Origin: a virus
DNA: 57,283 nt
Strand: one strand, 5' to 3'
IMG/VR virus record: IMGVR_UViG_3300032144_000012
Location: 1-57,283 of that record
The notes below the pieces were generated by a model. That model had not been told where the DNA came from and searched no databases. It saw nothing but the letters and a program-made list of their open reading frames with translations. Each line of letters begins with the position of its first letter. Position 1 is the stretch's first letter. The translations under genes and the position numbers were made by a program. Positions 18,723 to 25,696 of the stretch are shown in pieces.

Positions 18723-19229
18723 GTGGTCGCACACCTGAGGGTCCTCGACTTCGCCGGGGCCACCCCGTCGGTCGCGCACCTGCGGATCCTGGACTTCGTG
18801 GGCGCTGTCGCCCCACGAGCTCACCTGCGGATCCTGGACTTCGTCGGCGACGTCGTCATCACCCTCGCCGCGAACGCCGGCGCGGACGTCACCGTCCCCG
18901 CGCTGTCCACGGTCCGGCTCAACGGATCCGCGTCGTCCGGGCGCCCCGACCGGTTCCACTGGGTGCAGACCGGCGGCACCGGGCCCATCGTGGCGCTACA
19001 GCCGTCCGCGGACGCCATGATCGTGTCGTTCACGGCCCCCGCCCTCCCGTTCGGCTGCACCCTCGAGTTCACGCTGTACGTGGCGGAGGAGTCCGGGGAG
19101 TTCGTCGCGTCCCCGGACGTGGTGACGGTGACGGTCGTCGGCCACCCGGTGTTCGTGAAGTTCGGCGGGCAGCTGCGGGCGCTGTCGCTGGACGCGATGC
19201 CGCGCCTGCTCGGGCTGGACGCGGCATGA
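18723..19229 (+). CDS. Small tail protein with three 15-residue tandem repeats
   Basis: 168 residues, GTG start one base after the previous stop. The N-terminus has three consecutive units beginning AHLRVLDFAG, AHLRILDFVG, AHLRILDFVG. The remaining part is an Ig/PKD-like beta domain (ANAGADVTVPALSTVRLNGS ... VTVTVVG). It probably belongs to the tail tip complex; the repeats may form a beta-solenoid or oligomerisation stalk. Not recognised as a known family. Confidence 0.55.
   Translation: MVAHLRVLDFAGATPSVAHLRILDFVGAVAPRAHLRILDFVGDVVITLAANAGADVTVPALSTVRLNGSASSGRPDRFHWVQTGGTGPIVALQPSADAMIVSFTAPALPFGCTLEFTLYVAEESGEFVASPDVVTVTVVGHPVFVKFGGQLRALSLDAMPRLLGLDAA
18729..18857 (+). repeat. Three tandem 45-base coding repeats
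   Basis: Units start at 18729, 18774 and 18819. Each encodes Ala-His-Leu-Arg-(Val/Ile)-Leu-Asp-Phe-(Ala/Val)-Gly plus five variable residues (four seen in the last unit before it diverges). Units 2 and 3 share CACCTGCGGATCCTGGACTT and more; unit 1 has drifted at third positions. Confidence 0.85.
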
Positions 19230-19363
19230 GCCCGATGAGCGTGCGCCCCGCGGCGCCGTCGTGGTGGCTGCGGCTGCGGATGCAGCTGCGGCCCGAGACC
19301 CGCCGCCAGATCCTCGCCGAACTCGCCGAGCATGGTGTCGACGTCAAGGGGTGGCCGAAGTGA
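19226..19363 (+). CDS. Very small protein between tail genes
   Basis: 45 residues, linked to both neighbours by overlapping stop/start codons (ATGA at its start, GTGA at its end), which supports real translation. Basic and Trp/Arg-rich (PSWWLRLRMQLRPETRR) with a helix ending in LAELAEHGVDVKGWPK. Similar tiny genes occur among minor tail genes of actinophages; function unknown. Confidence 0.55.
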   Translation: MSPMSVRPAAPSWWLRLRMQLRPETRRQILAELAEHGVDVKGWPK

Positions 19364-20916
19364 CCGCACCCGTAGCGCACTACGCCGCGGGTGACCTGAC
19401 GTCGGCGTTCTCCCAGACGGCGGTCGCGAACATCACCGTCAACAAGCCTGCGAACCTCGCGAACGGTGACCTGCTCGTCGTCGTGGTCGGGTTCCAGTCG
19501 AACTCGGCCGCGGCGACACCCGGCGCGCCGGCTGGGTTCACGCGCCGGGGGCCCGTCTACAACACGTCTGGGGACGTGAACCGGCGGCCGTGCGGGATCT
19601 ACACGAGGCCGATCACGAACCTCGCCTCCGAGGCCGCCACGTACCAGTTCACCACCAGCAACACCACGGGCCGCGCGGCGATCGTGGCTTTCCGGGTCAC
19701 AGGAGCAGACCTGGCCGACCCTGTGGACGTGGCGTCCTCGGCTTGGTTCGCCACGTCGAACTCCGCAGCGCAGGCCCGAACGCTGGCGGGGATCGTCGCG
19801 ACCGCTGAGGCGCTGCTGCTGGCATTCGTGTGGTGGCAGACGAACTCCGCGACGGCCCTGTCGACGACGTGGACGGCTCCCGCCATCGAGGTCGCGGACA
19901 TCGCCACGAACACGGGAGCGGCGACCACACACAGCGTCCTGACGGTCGCCGAGGACACCGTCGCGGCAGGTGCGACCGGGGACCGGACGGCGACCCTGTC
20001 CGGCGCGTCCACCGTGGCGAACGGCAACGGGTACCTCGTGGCGCTCGCCCCCGCACCAGCGCCCGCCGCGTCGGACATGCGGTGCATCGCGCACCGCGGG
20101 ATCTCCTCCAGCCAGGACGAAACCGATGAGGAATCGGTCGCCGGCCTCACGGACCTGATGGCCGCCTATCCGTGGGTGAACGGTGTCGAGGTCGACGCCC
20201 GCCTGTCTCTCGACGGGACGCCGTGGCTCATGCATGACGAGACGTTCGAGCGGGTGTTCCCGTCGGCGCCGAACGCCGCCACCGAGGGCGTCGAGGACTG
20301 CACCGACGCCGAGCTTGAGTCGATCGGCGTCACCCGGCTGGACGACTTCCTTGAGGCGTGCCTGCCGTACCACTTCGACACGGTGATGGTGCAGCACTAC
20401 ACCGCGGCCAGTGAGGCTGCGCTGACCGCGATCGTCGCGGCCTGCCAGGCGTCCGGCATGGCAGACCGCATCATGATCATGACGTCCACCAGCACCACGC
20501 CGAGCACGGCGATGGCGTCCCTGCGTGCTCTCGGGTGGACGGGGGACGACCGGCGGATCGGCATGTTCGGTGCCACCGCCGGGACGTGGTCAACGTACTC
20601 CGCCGCGGCTGCCACGAACGAGCTTCATGTCGCGTTCGCGCCGCCCACCGCGTACGACTCCAACCGGACCCTCGCCGCGACTCTCGCCGCCGCCACGCCG
20701 CCGGTCGAGTGCGGCGCGTCGACCGAGAGCGACATCTTCACCCTGCAGCACGCCGAGACCGACGGGTGCCTGTACGCCCTCACCGACGACCCCGGCAACT
20801 ACGCCTATTCGTTCGTGGCGCCCACCAACGAGCCGCTTCCGGCCGCCGCCACGACGACAACGCGAAGGAACTTCGCGGACTCCGCGTTCACCATCGCCCC
20901 CGACTTCGCGATCTGA
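19360..20916 (+). CDS. Minor tail protein with glycerophosphodiester phosphodiesterase domain
   Basis: 518 residues from the GTG at 19360. Residues about 1-235 form a beta domain like that of the 17351 protein. Residues about 240-490 match the GDPD family: HRG motif with H245, metal-binding pair E277 and D279 (VEVDARLSLDG) and H292 in WLMHDETFERV. GDPD enzymes split glycerophosphodiesters; in a phage tail the likely substrate is glycerol-phosphate polymer of wall teichoic acid or surface glycolipid, so this may be a depolymerase for adsorption. Substrate is inferred. Confidence 0.8.
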   Translation: MTAPVAHYAAGDLTSAFSQTAVANITVNKPANLANGDLLVVVVGFQSNSAAATPGAPAGFTRRGPVYNTSGDVNRRPCGIYTRPITNLASEAATYQFTTSNTTGRAAIVAFRVTGADLADPVDVASSAWFATSNSAAQARTLAGIVATAEALLLAFVWWQTNSATALSTTWTAPAIEVADIATNTGAATTHSVLTVAEDTVAAGATGDRTATLSGASTVANGNGYLVALAPAPAPAASDMRCIAHRGISSSQDETDEESVAGLTDLMAAYPWVNGVEVDARLSLDGTPWLMHDETFERVFPSAPNAATEGVEDCTDAELESIGVTRLDDFLEACLPYHFDTVMVQHYTAASEAALTAIVAACQASGMADRIMIMTSTSTTPSTAMASLRALGWTGDDRRIGMFGATAGTWSTYSAAAATNELHVAFAPPTAYDSNRTLAATLAAATPPVECGASTESDIFTLQHAETDGCLYALTDDPGNYAYSFVAPTNEPLPAAATTTTRRNFADSAFTIAPDFAI

Positions 20917-20926
20917 GGAGACCACC

Positions 20927-21208
20927 GTGCCTAACCACACCGAGGTCGTCACCGTCACCGACGAGGTGACCATCGTGACCGGGGACCGGGTTACCGACGG
21001 CTACGAGCAGTCGGTCAGTGTCGAGTGGCTGTCCGGGGACGACGTGTTCGTCGGTGGGGAGGACGTCGCGGCGACCGGCACCGAGCACCTCGGCCGCAAG
21101 CTGAACGCCGACCGCACCGAGTTCCAGGTGAAGACCGACGGCCAGCTTGGCGTGATCTGCGCGGACGGTGAGACGGCGAGCGTGCACATTTTCCGCACCC
21201 ACAACTGA
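20927..21208 (+). CDS. Small beta-rich tail-region protein
   Basis: 93 residues from the GTG at 20927, preceded by GAGGAGACC. Thr/Val-rich opening (NHTEVVTVTDEVTIVTGDR) and all-beta pattern suggest a structural or fibre-associated protein at the end of the tail operon. No family recognised. Confidence 0.5.
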   Translation: MPNHTEVVTVTDEVTIVTGDRVTDGYEQSVSVEWLSGDDVFVGGEDVAATGTEHLGRKLNADRTEFQVKTDGQLGVICADGETASVHIFRTHN

Positions 21209-21209
21209 C

Positions 21210-22142
21210 GTGACCCTCTACCTCCCGCGGTCGGCGTGGACGACGGTCCCGAAGCCGGACGCCCTCACCTCGCTCGACCCGGACGACGTCGAAGGGCTCG
21301 CGGTCCACTGGCCGGGCACGACCACCAGCGTCATCGGTGAGCGGACCCGGGAGGGGATTGCGAACCTCCTGGAGGGATACCGGCGGTTCCACGTGTCCGG
21401 CCGTGGCTGGACGGACATCGCCTACCAGGTCGCGATCGACCAGGCCGGGCGGGTGTGGGACCTCCGCGGCATCGAGCACCGTTCCGCGGCGAACGGCGAC
21501 ACCGGCCCCAACCAGCGCTGGGGGGCGCTGCTCCTGCTCCTGGGCGCCGACGAGCGACCCTCCGCTGCCATGGTCGCCGCGGTCCGGGCCTGGCGCGACG
21601 AGAAGTGGCTCAACCGCTACCCCAAGGCGACGCGCGTCGTCCGACACAAGGACGTCCGACCCGATGGCACCGACTGCCCCGGCCCGCACGCCGGCGCGCT
21701 CGTGCTGAACGGCACCTTCACGAAGCAGGAGGACGACGACGTGGACTGGAACCAGAAGGTCAAGCTCGACCAACTCCAGGCGGACACGCTGAACCTGACC
21801 CGGCCGACGGACAAGCACTTCGCGGCGGGCGACGAGGTTGAGGTCGGCTGGCTGATCACGTGGGGCGGGGCCCGCGGCGCGCAGATCTACGACGCCGTGA
21901 AGGACCTCAAGGCGTCGGCCGCCGCGGCGCAGGAGAACACGGCCGGAGCCAGGACAGCGGCGCAGTCCGCCGCCGCCGCCGCGCAGGCCGCCGCCGCTGC
22001 TGCCGGGCGGGCGGAGGCCGCCATCAAGGGCTCCGGTCCGCTGAGCGTCAGCGACGCGCAGCTGGCCACCCTCGCGGGCCTGCTCGCGCCGGCCGTGGCC
22101 GCGGCCCTCGGCGAGGACTTCGCCCGCAGGCTCCAGAGCTGA
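21210..22142 (+). CDS. Endolysin, N-acetylmuramoyl-L-alanine amidase (Amidase_2)
   Basis: 310 residues from the GTG at 21210. The N-terminal catalytic domain (about 25-170) carries the zinc ligands of Amidase_2 enzymes: H33 (AVHWPG), H146 (VVRHKDV) and C156 (DGTDCPGP), plus WTDIAYQVAID and GRVWDLRG. It would cut the amide bond between muramic acid and the stem peptide at lysis. The C-terminal part is an Ala-rich helix (AAQSAAAAAQAAAAAAG) with a small helical end, in place of a recognised cell-wall-binding domain. Confidence 0.9.
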   Translation: MTLYLPRSAWTTVPKPDALTSLDPDDVEGLAVHWPGTTTSVIGERTREGIANLLEGYRRFHVSGRGWTDIAYQVAIDQAGRVWDLRGIEHRSAANGDTGPNQRWGALLLLLGADERPSAAMVAAVRAWRDEKWLNRYPKATRVVRHKDVRPDGTDCPGPHAGALVLNGTFTKQEDDDVDWNQKVKLDQLQADTLNLTRPTDKHFAAGDEVEVGWLITWGGARGAQIYDAVKDLKASAAAAQENTAGARTAAQSAAAAAQAAAAAAGRAEAAIKGSGPLSVSDAQLATLAGLLAPAVAAALGEDFARRLQS

Positions 22143-22145
22143 CCG

Positions 22146-22490
22146 ATGCTCGTCTGGCTGCCGCTGCTGGCTGCCGACCCGATCACGGACGGTGCGTCGA
22201 CGATCGTCGAGCAGGGCCCGTGGGCGGCGGCCGTCGTCATCGTGTCCTTGGTCGCGGGGCGCCTCGTCTGGAAGGTCATCGAGCGCGGGTGGGCGCAGCA
22301 TGACGCCGCGATCGAGCAGCTCAGGGAGACGATCCGGCTCACTCGCGAGGACCGGGACCGGGAGTCGGCCCGCGCCGACGCCGCGGAGGCGCGGCGGGCG
22401 GAGCTTGAGCGTGACTACCGGGAGAAGGTTGTCCCGGTCCTCACCGACGTCTACCGGGTCCTCGCGGACCTGGCCCGAAGGCAGGGGTAG
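22146..22490 (+). CDS. Small membrane protein of lysis cassette (holin-like)
   Basis: 114 residues, three bases after the endolysin. One membrane helix (about 24-45, GPWAAAVVIVSLVAGRLVW) followed by a long charged coiled coil (about 50-100). Position beside the amidase suggests a holin or lysis regulator; the single helix makes it a class III-like or accessory protein. Confidence 0.55.
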   Translation: MLVWLPLLAADPITDGASTIVEQGPWAAAVVIVSLVAGRLVWKVIERGWAQHDAAIEQLRETIRLTREDRDRESARADAAEARRAELERDYREKVVPVLTDVYRVLADLARRQG

Positions 22491-22494
22491 CGCC

Positions 22495-22638
22495 ATGCCG
22501 CACGGCGACGACCGCGGCCGGGACGTGCTGGAGGAGGTCGCCTCTCTGGTGACGCGGATCGAGGCACTCGTGAGTGAGCTACGCCGGGTCCTCGACGCGG
22601 AGCCACCGACTGATGAGGAGGGGGTGCCGGGTGAGTGA
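22495..22638 (+). CDS. Short coiled-coil protein in lysis cassette
   Basis: 47 residues, ATG four bases after the upstream stop, and its end overlaps the next start by eight bases. Acidic, one predicted helix (LEEVASLVTRIEALVSELRRVL). Unknown function; supported mainly by tight packing. Confidence 0.45.
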   Translation: MPHGDDRGRDVLEEVASLVTRIEALVSELRRVLDAEPPTDEEGVPGE

Positions 22639-23095
22639 CGACACCGAGCAGCACGTGATCGACTCGATCCGGACGCTTTCCACGGAGACGGGTGAGTTGC
22701 GGGCGGACCTGCGGGCGTACAACGCCGCGCAGGAGGCTCGCGCACAGGCTCAGGCGAGGGCTCAGCGGCGGCGGGACCGGATCGGTATCGCCGCGATTGT
22801 CGTGGGCTTGTTCCTGATCGGTGGTCTCGCGCAGGCCGCGTTCGACGCTCGCGCGACGAGCGAGCGGTTCCAGCAGGTGACCGCGCAGAACCAGGCCGAC
22901 ATCGCCGCTTCTCAGCGGAAGTGGTGCCCGGTGTTGGGTGCGCTCACGTCTGGCCCGTCGTCGGGCACTGCGCGCGGGGAGTGGCTGCGTGACGTGTTCT
23001 CGCACCTGTTCGTCGACTACGGGTGCACCCCGGCTGACATCCAGTCCATCCCGGACGTGCCGACGCCGTCGCCGTCCCCGACGCAGACCCCCTGA
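22631..23095 (+). CDS. Membrane protein of lysis cassette
   Basis: 154 residues from the GTG at 22631. A helical charged N-terminus (about 1-45), one membrane segment (RIGIAAIVVGLFLIGGLAQA, about 51-70), then an outer domain with two cysteines (KWCPVL and YGCTP) and a Pro/Thr/Ser-rich tail. Topology resembles an inside-N, outside-C accessory protein such as a spanin substitute or holin regulator. Unassigned family. Confidence 0.5.
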   Translation: MSDDTEQHVIDSIRTLSTETGELRADLRAYNAAQEARAQAQARAQRRRDRIGIAAIVVGLFLIGGLAQAAFDARATSERFQQVTAQNQADIAASQRKWCPVLGALTSGPSSGTARGEWLRDVFSHLFVDYGCTPADIQSIPDVPTPSPSPTQTP

Positions 23096-23152
23096 CTCCC
23101 GACGCCACCCGGCGGCCGGGCGACACCGCACGCCCCCTCAAGGAGACAGCCG

Positions 23153-23812
23153 ATGACGAGTCCCGGCAACGACGGCTGGATCCGCACCACCTGGCCGGAG
23201 GGCTTCCTTGACCCGGCCAGCGGATGGGAGCTGCGCGACATCCCCGGCAGCTCAAGCGGCTGGGTCCGCGCCGAGTGGCCGGAGGACTTCGATCCGGCGC
23301 TGCCGTTCGAACTGCGACCCCTGACGCCCGCCGACGTCCCCACCCAGCGCATCACCCACTCCGACTACTCCGAAACCCGCGCATCGAAGGAGAACCCCGT
23401 GTCCAAGCTCGCCGACGGCTCGTTCTGGGCCGACACCCTGTCCCGCGCCGGACGTCAGGCGCTGCAGGCCGCGATCCCCACCCTGCTGATCGTCGCGGGC
23501 GGTTCGGTGAACGGCCTGAACGTGGCGGATGCGCTGACCGCGGTCGGTGTGGCCGCCGCCGTCACGGTCCTCAAGGCGCTCGCCGGGTGGACGTCGAGCT
23601 CGGGCGCATCACTGAAGACTCAGGCGTTCGAGCGGGCCGTGTCCGCCGCCGCTGGTACCGGGCTGGGCATGCTGGCCGTGACGACATGGTCGGACGTGGT
23701 CGCGACGGACTGGGCCGCGGTGGGCATCGCGGCTCTGGGTGCCGCCGCGCTGTCGGTGACACAGCTTTTCGTGGACCCGCCGAAGGCTTCGAGTTTCGCT
23801 CTCGCCGCCTGA
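23153..23812 (+). CDS. Holin, r1t-like, with extra N-terminal domain
   Basis: 219 residues after an AAGGAG ribosome site. The C-terminal half (about 88-210) has the small two-plus-helix holin pattern FWADTLSRAGRQALQAAIP followed by ADALTAVGVAAAVTVL, as in r1t-type holins, then further hydrophobic helices. The N-terminal 80 residues are soluble and contain two similar units (WIRTTWPEGFLDPASGWELR and WVRAEWPEDFDPALPFELR), an unusual extension. Last gene of the late operon, followed by a strong terminator. Confidence 0.7.
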   Translation: MTSPGNDGWIRTTWPEGFLDPASGWELRDIPGSSSGWVRAEWPEDFDPALPFELRPLTPADVPTQRITHSDYSETRASKENPVSKLADGSFWADTLSRAGRQALQAAIPTLLIVAGGSVNGLNVADALTAVGVAAAVTVLKALAGWTSSSGASLKTQAFERAVSAAAGTGLGMLAVTTWSDVVATDWAAVGIAALGAAALSVTQLFVDPPKASSFALAA

Positions 23813-23826
23813 CACGTCCCGGCCCG

Positions 23827-23873
23827 GCCGCCCTCACTCCTCGTCAGAGGGGTGGGGGCGGCTTTCGTCGTTT
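23827..23873 (+). terminator. Terminator between convergent operons
   Basis: Left arm 23827-23842, loop GTCA, right arm 23847-23862; the 16-bp stem is interrupted by two G-T/A-type mismatches and followed by TTTCGTCGTTT. It closes the forward structural/lysis operon and contains the stop of the reverse gene, so it may act in both directions. Confidence 0.85.
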
Positions 23874-24082
23874 GCGCGCGTCCGCCAGTGCACTTCCCCG
23901 TCCACGTCCTCACGCACGAGCAGGGCGTCCCGCAGTTCGTCCTCCCATGGCAGTGGCGCACCCCACCTAGCGTCAGGGCACGCCCCGGCCAGCTCGGCGG
24001 CGGGGAGCCCGCAGAACCGGCAGAAGCGGCCCGCCGCGCGCGCGACCGGGACGTGAGGTCTGGGGCGGGGCGACTGGTCCAC
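23834..24082 (-). CDS. Small zinc-motif protein next to GntR regulator
   Basis: 82 residues, GTG start, about 30 bases downstream of the GntR gene on the same strand and probably co-transcribed with it. It contains FCRFCGLP followed by ACPDARWG, a possible zinc site of three or four ligands, and a helix (WEDELRDALLV). Function unknown. Confidence 0.5.
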   Translation of the reverse strand: MDQSPRPRPHVPVARAAGRFCRFCGLPAAELAGACPDARWGAPLPWEDELRDALLVREDVDGEVHWRTRANDESRPHPSDEE

Positions 24083-24112
24083 CCCGCCAGGATGACGGGA
24101 GGGGGTGACAGT

Positions 24113-24466
24113 TCAGGCGGGGTCGGGTTTGGCCCGGTACTGAGCTTCGAGGGCAGCGATCCGGCGCTCATGGTCGGCGACCTGAGCCGGGAGGCTTGCG
24201 GCATCCCCGCCCGCGATGAAGTGCCCGATGTCCGGCACCTTCACGATCCACCCCTCACCAGTGAGCTCGTCCAGGACGCGGCGGGCCGTGGTAGTGGACA
24301 CGTCCTCGGCGGCCATCAACCCGCGTACTGAGGGCGCCGGCTTTCCGGGCGAGTAGTCGCCGTCGGCGCGGTCCGCATCGACACGGATGCGGTCGATGAT
24401 CCGGTCCGCGATCTCGCGCCACTTCGCCACGCGCTCAGTGTGCCAGCCCGGCAGTCCGATTCTCAT
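24113..24466 (-). CDS. GntR-family transcriptional regulator (KorSA-like context)
   Basis: 117 residues from the ATG at 24466; a GTG at 24430 is an alternative start. Residues about 15-85 form a GntR winged helix: KWREIADRIIDRIRVD, then PAPSVRGLMAAEDVSTTTARRVLDEL and EGWIVKVPDIGHFI. A short coiled coil (about 90-110, ADHERRIAALEAQYR) takes the place of a ligand domain. It is divergent from the DUF2637/FtsK-like operon; on actinobacterial plasmids and integrative elements small GntR proteins of this type (KorSA of pSAM2) repress transfer genes. By analogy it likely represses both divergent promoters. Confidence 0.8.
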   Translation of the reverse strand: MRIGLPGWHTERVAKWREIADRIIDRIRVDADRADGDYSPGKPAPSVRGLMAAEDVSTTTARRVLDELTGEGWIVKVPDIGHFIAGGDAASLPAQVADHERRIAALEAQYRAKPDPA

Positions 24467-24475
24467 CACGGCACG

Positions 24476-24481
24476 AGTGTA
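24476..24481 (-). promoter_or_regulatory. Candidate -10 box for GntR gene
   Basis: Reverse-strand TACACT at 24481-24476. A start point 6-7 bases on would fall within a few bases of the ATG at 24466, giving a leaderless or nearly leaderless message, which fits the lack of a ribosome site. No convincing -35. Confidence 0.45.
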
Positions 24482-24507
24482 GTGGACCCGTGCGCGCACG
24501 GTGTGTG

Positions 24508-24513
24508 TATGCT
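24508..24513 (+). promoter_or_regulatory. Candidate -10 box for DUF2637/FtsK-like operon
   Basis: TATGCT at 24508-24513, seven bases before the GTG at 24521, so transcription would begin at or near the start codon (leaderless). No good -35 is visible. The first TGAGGGA copy overlaps the end of this box. Confidence 0.5.
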
Positions 24514-25229
24514 GAGGGACGTGACGAATCACCCGACCCACGTTGAGGGAGTCCCTCAGATGAGGGCGCTCCCATGGCCGGTCTGGCTGGGCATCGGTGT
24601 CTCCCTCATCGCCGCCGCGGTCGGGTCATGGGCGGGCCTCCAGTTCCTCGCGTCCGCCACCGGCTGGCTCTGGTGGTCCTCCCACCTGCTCCCCGCATCC
24701 GTGGACATCGGCGGCGTCTCCGCTGGCTGGGTGTGGTTGCGGGGCGTCGTCACCCCTCACGCCCGGCAGTACGCCCGGCGTCTCACGTTCTTCGCGGCGA
24801 CCCTCAGCCTCGGCGGGAACGCCGTCAGCCACCTGGTTGCTGAGGGGGTCCTCGACGGTGGCGCGTGGCCCCTCATCGTCGCCGTCGGTGCCATCCCCGC
24901 CGTGATGCTCGTGGCCCTCGTCCACCTCGCCGCGCTCGTCACCGAAATCCCTCACCGGCCGGAGTCGACAGCCGTGGAACCGACCGCTCCCGCCCCTCAG
25001 GTGAGGGCGCTGGCGTCGACGCCCACACCCTCGGCCGCTCCGGCGGTGAAGCCCTCACCCGCCGCCCGGGCGAATCGGCAAGGAGGGACCCGCCAGGCGA
25101 TCGTCCTCGACATCCTCACCCGGGCGAGTGCACCCGATGAGGTCCCTCAGCCCGCACAGATCCGTTCCGACTGGAACGTCTCCCAGGCCACCGCCGAGAG
25201 GGTCCGGGCCGAAGTGCTCGCTGCCCTCA
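24513..25229. repeat. Cluster of 15 CCCTCA/TGAGGG hexamers
   Basis: Counted by eye on both strands, first bases at 24513, 24544, 24553, 24561, 24603, 24754, 24801, 24841, 24870, 24949, 24994, 25002, 25052, 25144 and 25224. Six copies extend to TCCCTCA. Two pairs form perfect palindromes: TGAGGGA-G-TCCCTCA at 24544-24558 and CCCTCA-GG-TGAGGG at 24994-25007. The cluster spans the promoter and whole coding region of the DUF2637-like gene; elsewhere nearby the hexamer appears about once per kb. Confidence 0.7.
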
Positions 25230-25258
25230 ACACCACCCCCACCACCCAGGAGGCATGA
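24521..25258 (+). CDS. DUF2637-like membrane protein with C-terminal HTH-like segment
   Basis: 245 residues from the GTG at 24521; an ATG at 24560 after GAGGGAG is an alternative. Four membrane helices (about 20-44, 50-75, 86-107, 117-140) in the pattern of DUF2637 proteins, which on actinobacterial plasmids, integrative elements and some phages lie beside FtsK-like transfer genes and are thought to be Spd-like membrane partners. After a Pro/Ala-rich linker, residues about 185-238 (RQAIVLDILTRA ... WNVSQATAERVRAEVLAAL) look like a helix-turn-helix. The gene itself carries the CCCTCA cluster. Confidence 0.7.
   Translation: MTNHPTHVEGVPQMRALPWPVWLGIGVSLIAAAVGSWAGLQFLASATGWLWWSSHLLPASVDIGGVSAGWVWLRGVVTPHARQYARRLTFFAATLSLGGNAVSHLVAEGVLDGGAWPLIVAVGAIPAVMLVALVHLAALVTEIPHRPESTAVEPTAPAPQVRALASTPTPSAAPAVKPSPAARANRQGGTRQAIVLDILTRASAPDEVPQPAQIRSDWNVSQATAERVRAEVLAALNTTPTTQEA
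24544..24558. promoter_or_regulatory. Palindromic operator candidate
   Basis: Perfect 7-bp inverted repeat TGAGGGA-G-TCCCTCA just inside the start of the DUF2637-like gene, about 25 bases downstream of the predicted transcription start. Placed well for repression by the divergent GntR protein, but it belongs to the wider hexamer cluster and may serve another binder. Confidence 0.5.
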
Positions 25259-25377
25259 CCGTGACCGACCCCACCCCCACCCGCACGGAGCCGACCGGCT
25301 TCGACAAGGCGCTCACCCTGATCGCCGCCGTGCTGATCGGCGCCGCCATTGGTGTCGTGATCGGCAACCTCTGGTGA
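25255..25377 (+). CDS. Tiny single-pass membrane protein
   Basis: 40 residues; the ATG overlaps the upstream stop (ATGA) after an AGGAGG ribosome site; GTG 25261 is an alternative. Polar N-terminus, then one membrane helix (LTLIAAVLIGAAIGVVIGNL). Its end overlaps the next start. Small membrane proteins of this kind accompany spread genes on actinobacterial plasmids; role unknown. Confidence 0.5.
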   Translation: MTVTDPTPTRTEPTGFDKALTLIAAVLIGAAIGVVIGNLW

Positions 25378-25565
25378 ACGAGTTCCAGATCTTCAACGGC
25401 GACACCCCGGTCGAGAAGTTCGAACACACGACCGACCCGTACAACGCCAAACAGTGCGTTGACCTGCTGAAACGCTACGCCGACGCCAACGGCATCGACC
25501 GAGCCAAGGCCAAGGTCGTCACCTACCAGAACGGGCGGAAAGCCCGCACCTTCCGCGCCATGTGA
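25374..25565 (+). CDS. Small soluble protein, unknown
   Basis: 63 residues, GTGA overlap with the previous gene. Contains DPYNAKQCVDLLKRYADANG and ends in a basic stretch (VVTYQNGRKARTFRAM). No family recognised; probably co-translated with the two upstream genes. Confidence 0.5.
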   Translation: MNEFQIFNGDTPVEKFEHTTDPYNAKQCVDLLKRYADANGIDRAKAKVVTYQNGRKARTFRAM

Positions 25566-25570
25566 GCCAG

Positions 25571-25646
25571 GTGGGCACTGGGCACTGGGCACTCGGGAAC
25601 GGTGCCCTACGCGCGCAGGCGCGCGCGCGAGACCCGCAGTGCCCAC
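25571..25646. repeat. Intergenic GGGCACT tandem repeat and 10-bp inverted repeat
   Basis: In the 131-base gap between 25565 and 25697 there are three adjacent GGGCACT units (25573-25593), and GTGGGCACTG (25571-25580) is exactly matched by CAGTGCCCAC (25637-25646). An alternating CG tract separates the arms. It could be an operator, attenuator or small RNA fold within the transfer-like operon; no T-run follows. Confidence 0.6.
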
Positions 25647-25696
25647 AAACGCACCGTCCAGCACCACCCGTCAACACCAGAAGGGGAGTGGTCACC

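Noticed and set aside
24440-25258. Longer upstream start for the DUF2637-like protein
   Set aside because: It would run through the divergent promoter region; GTG 24521 fits the -10 box better.
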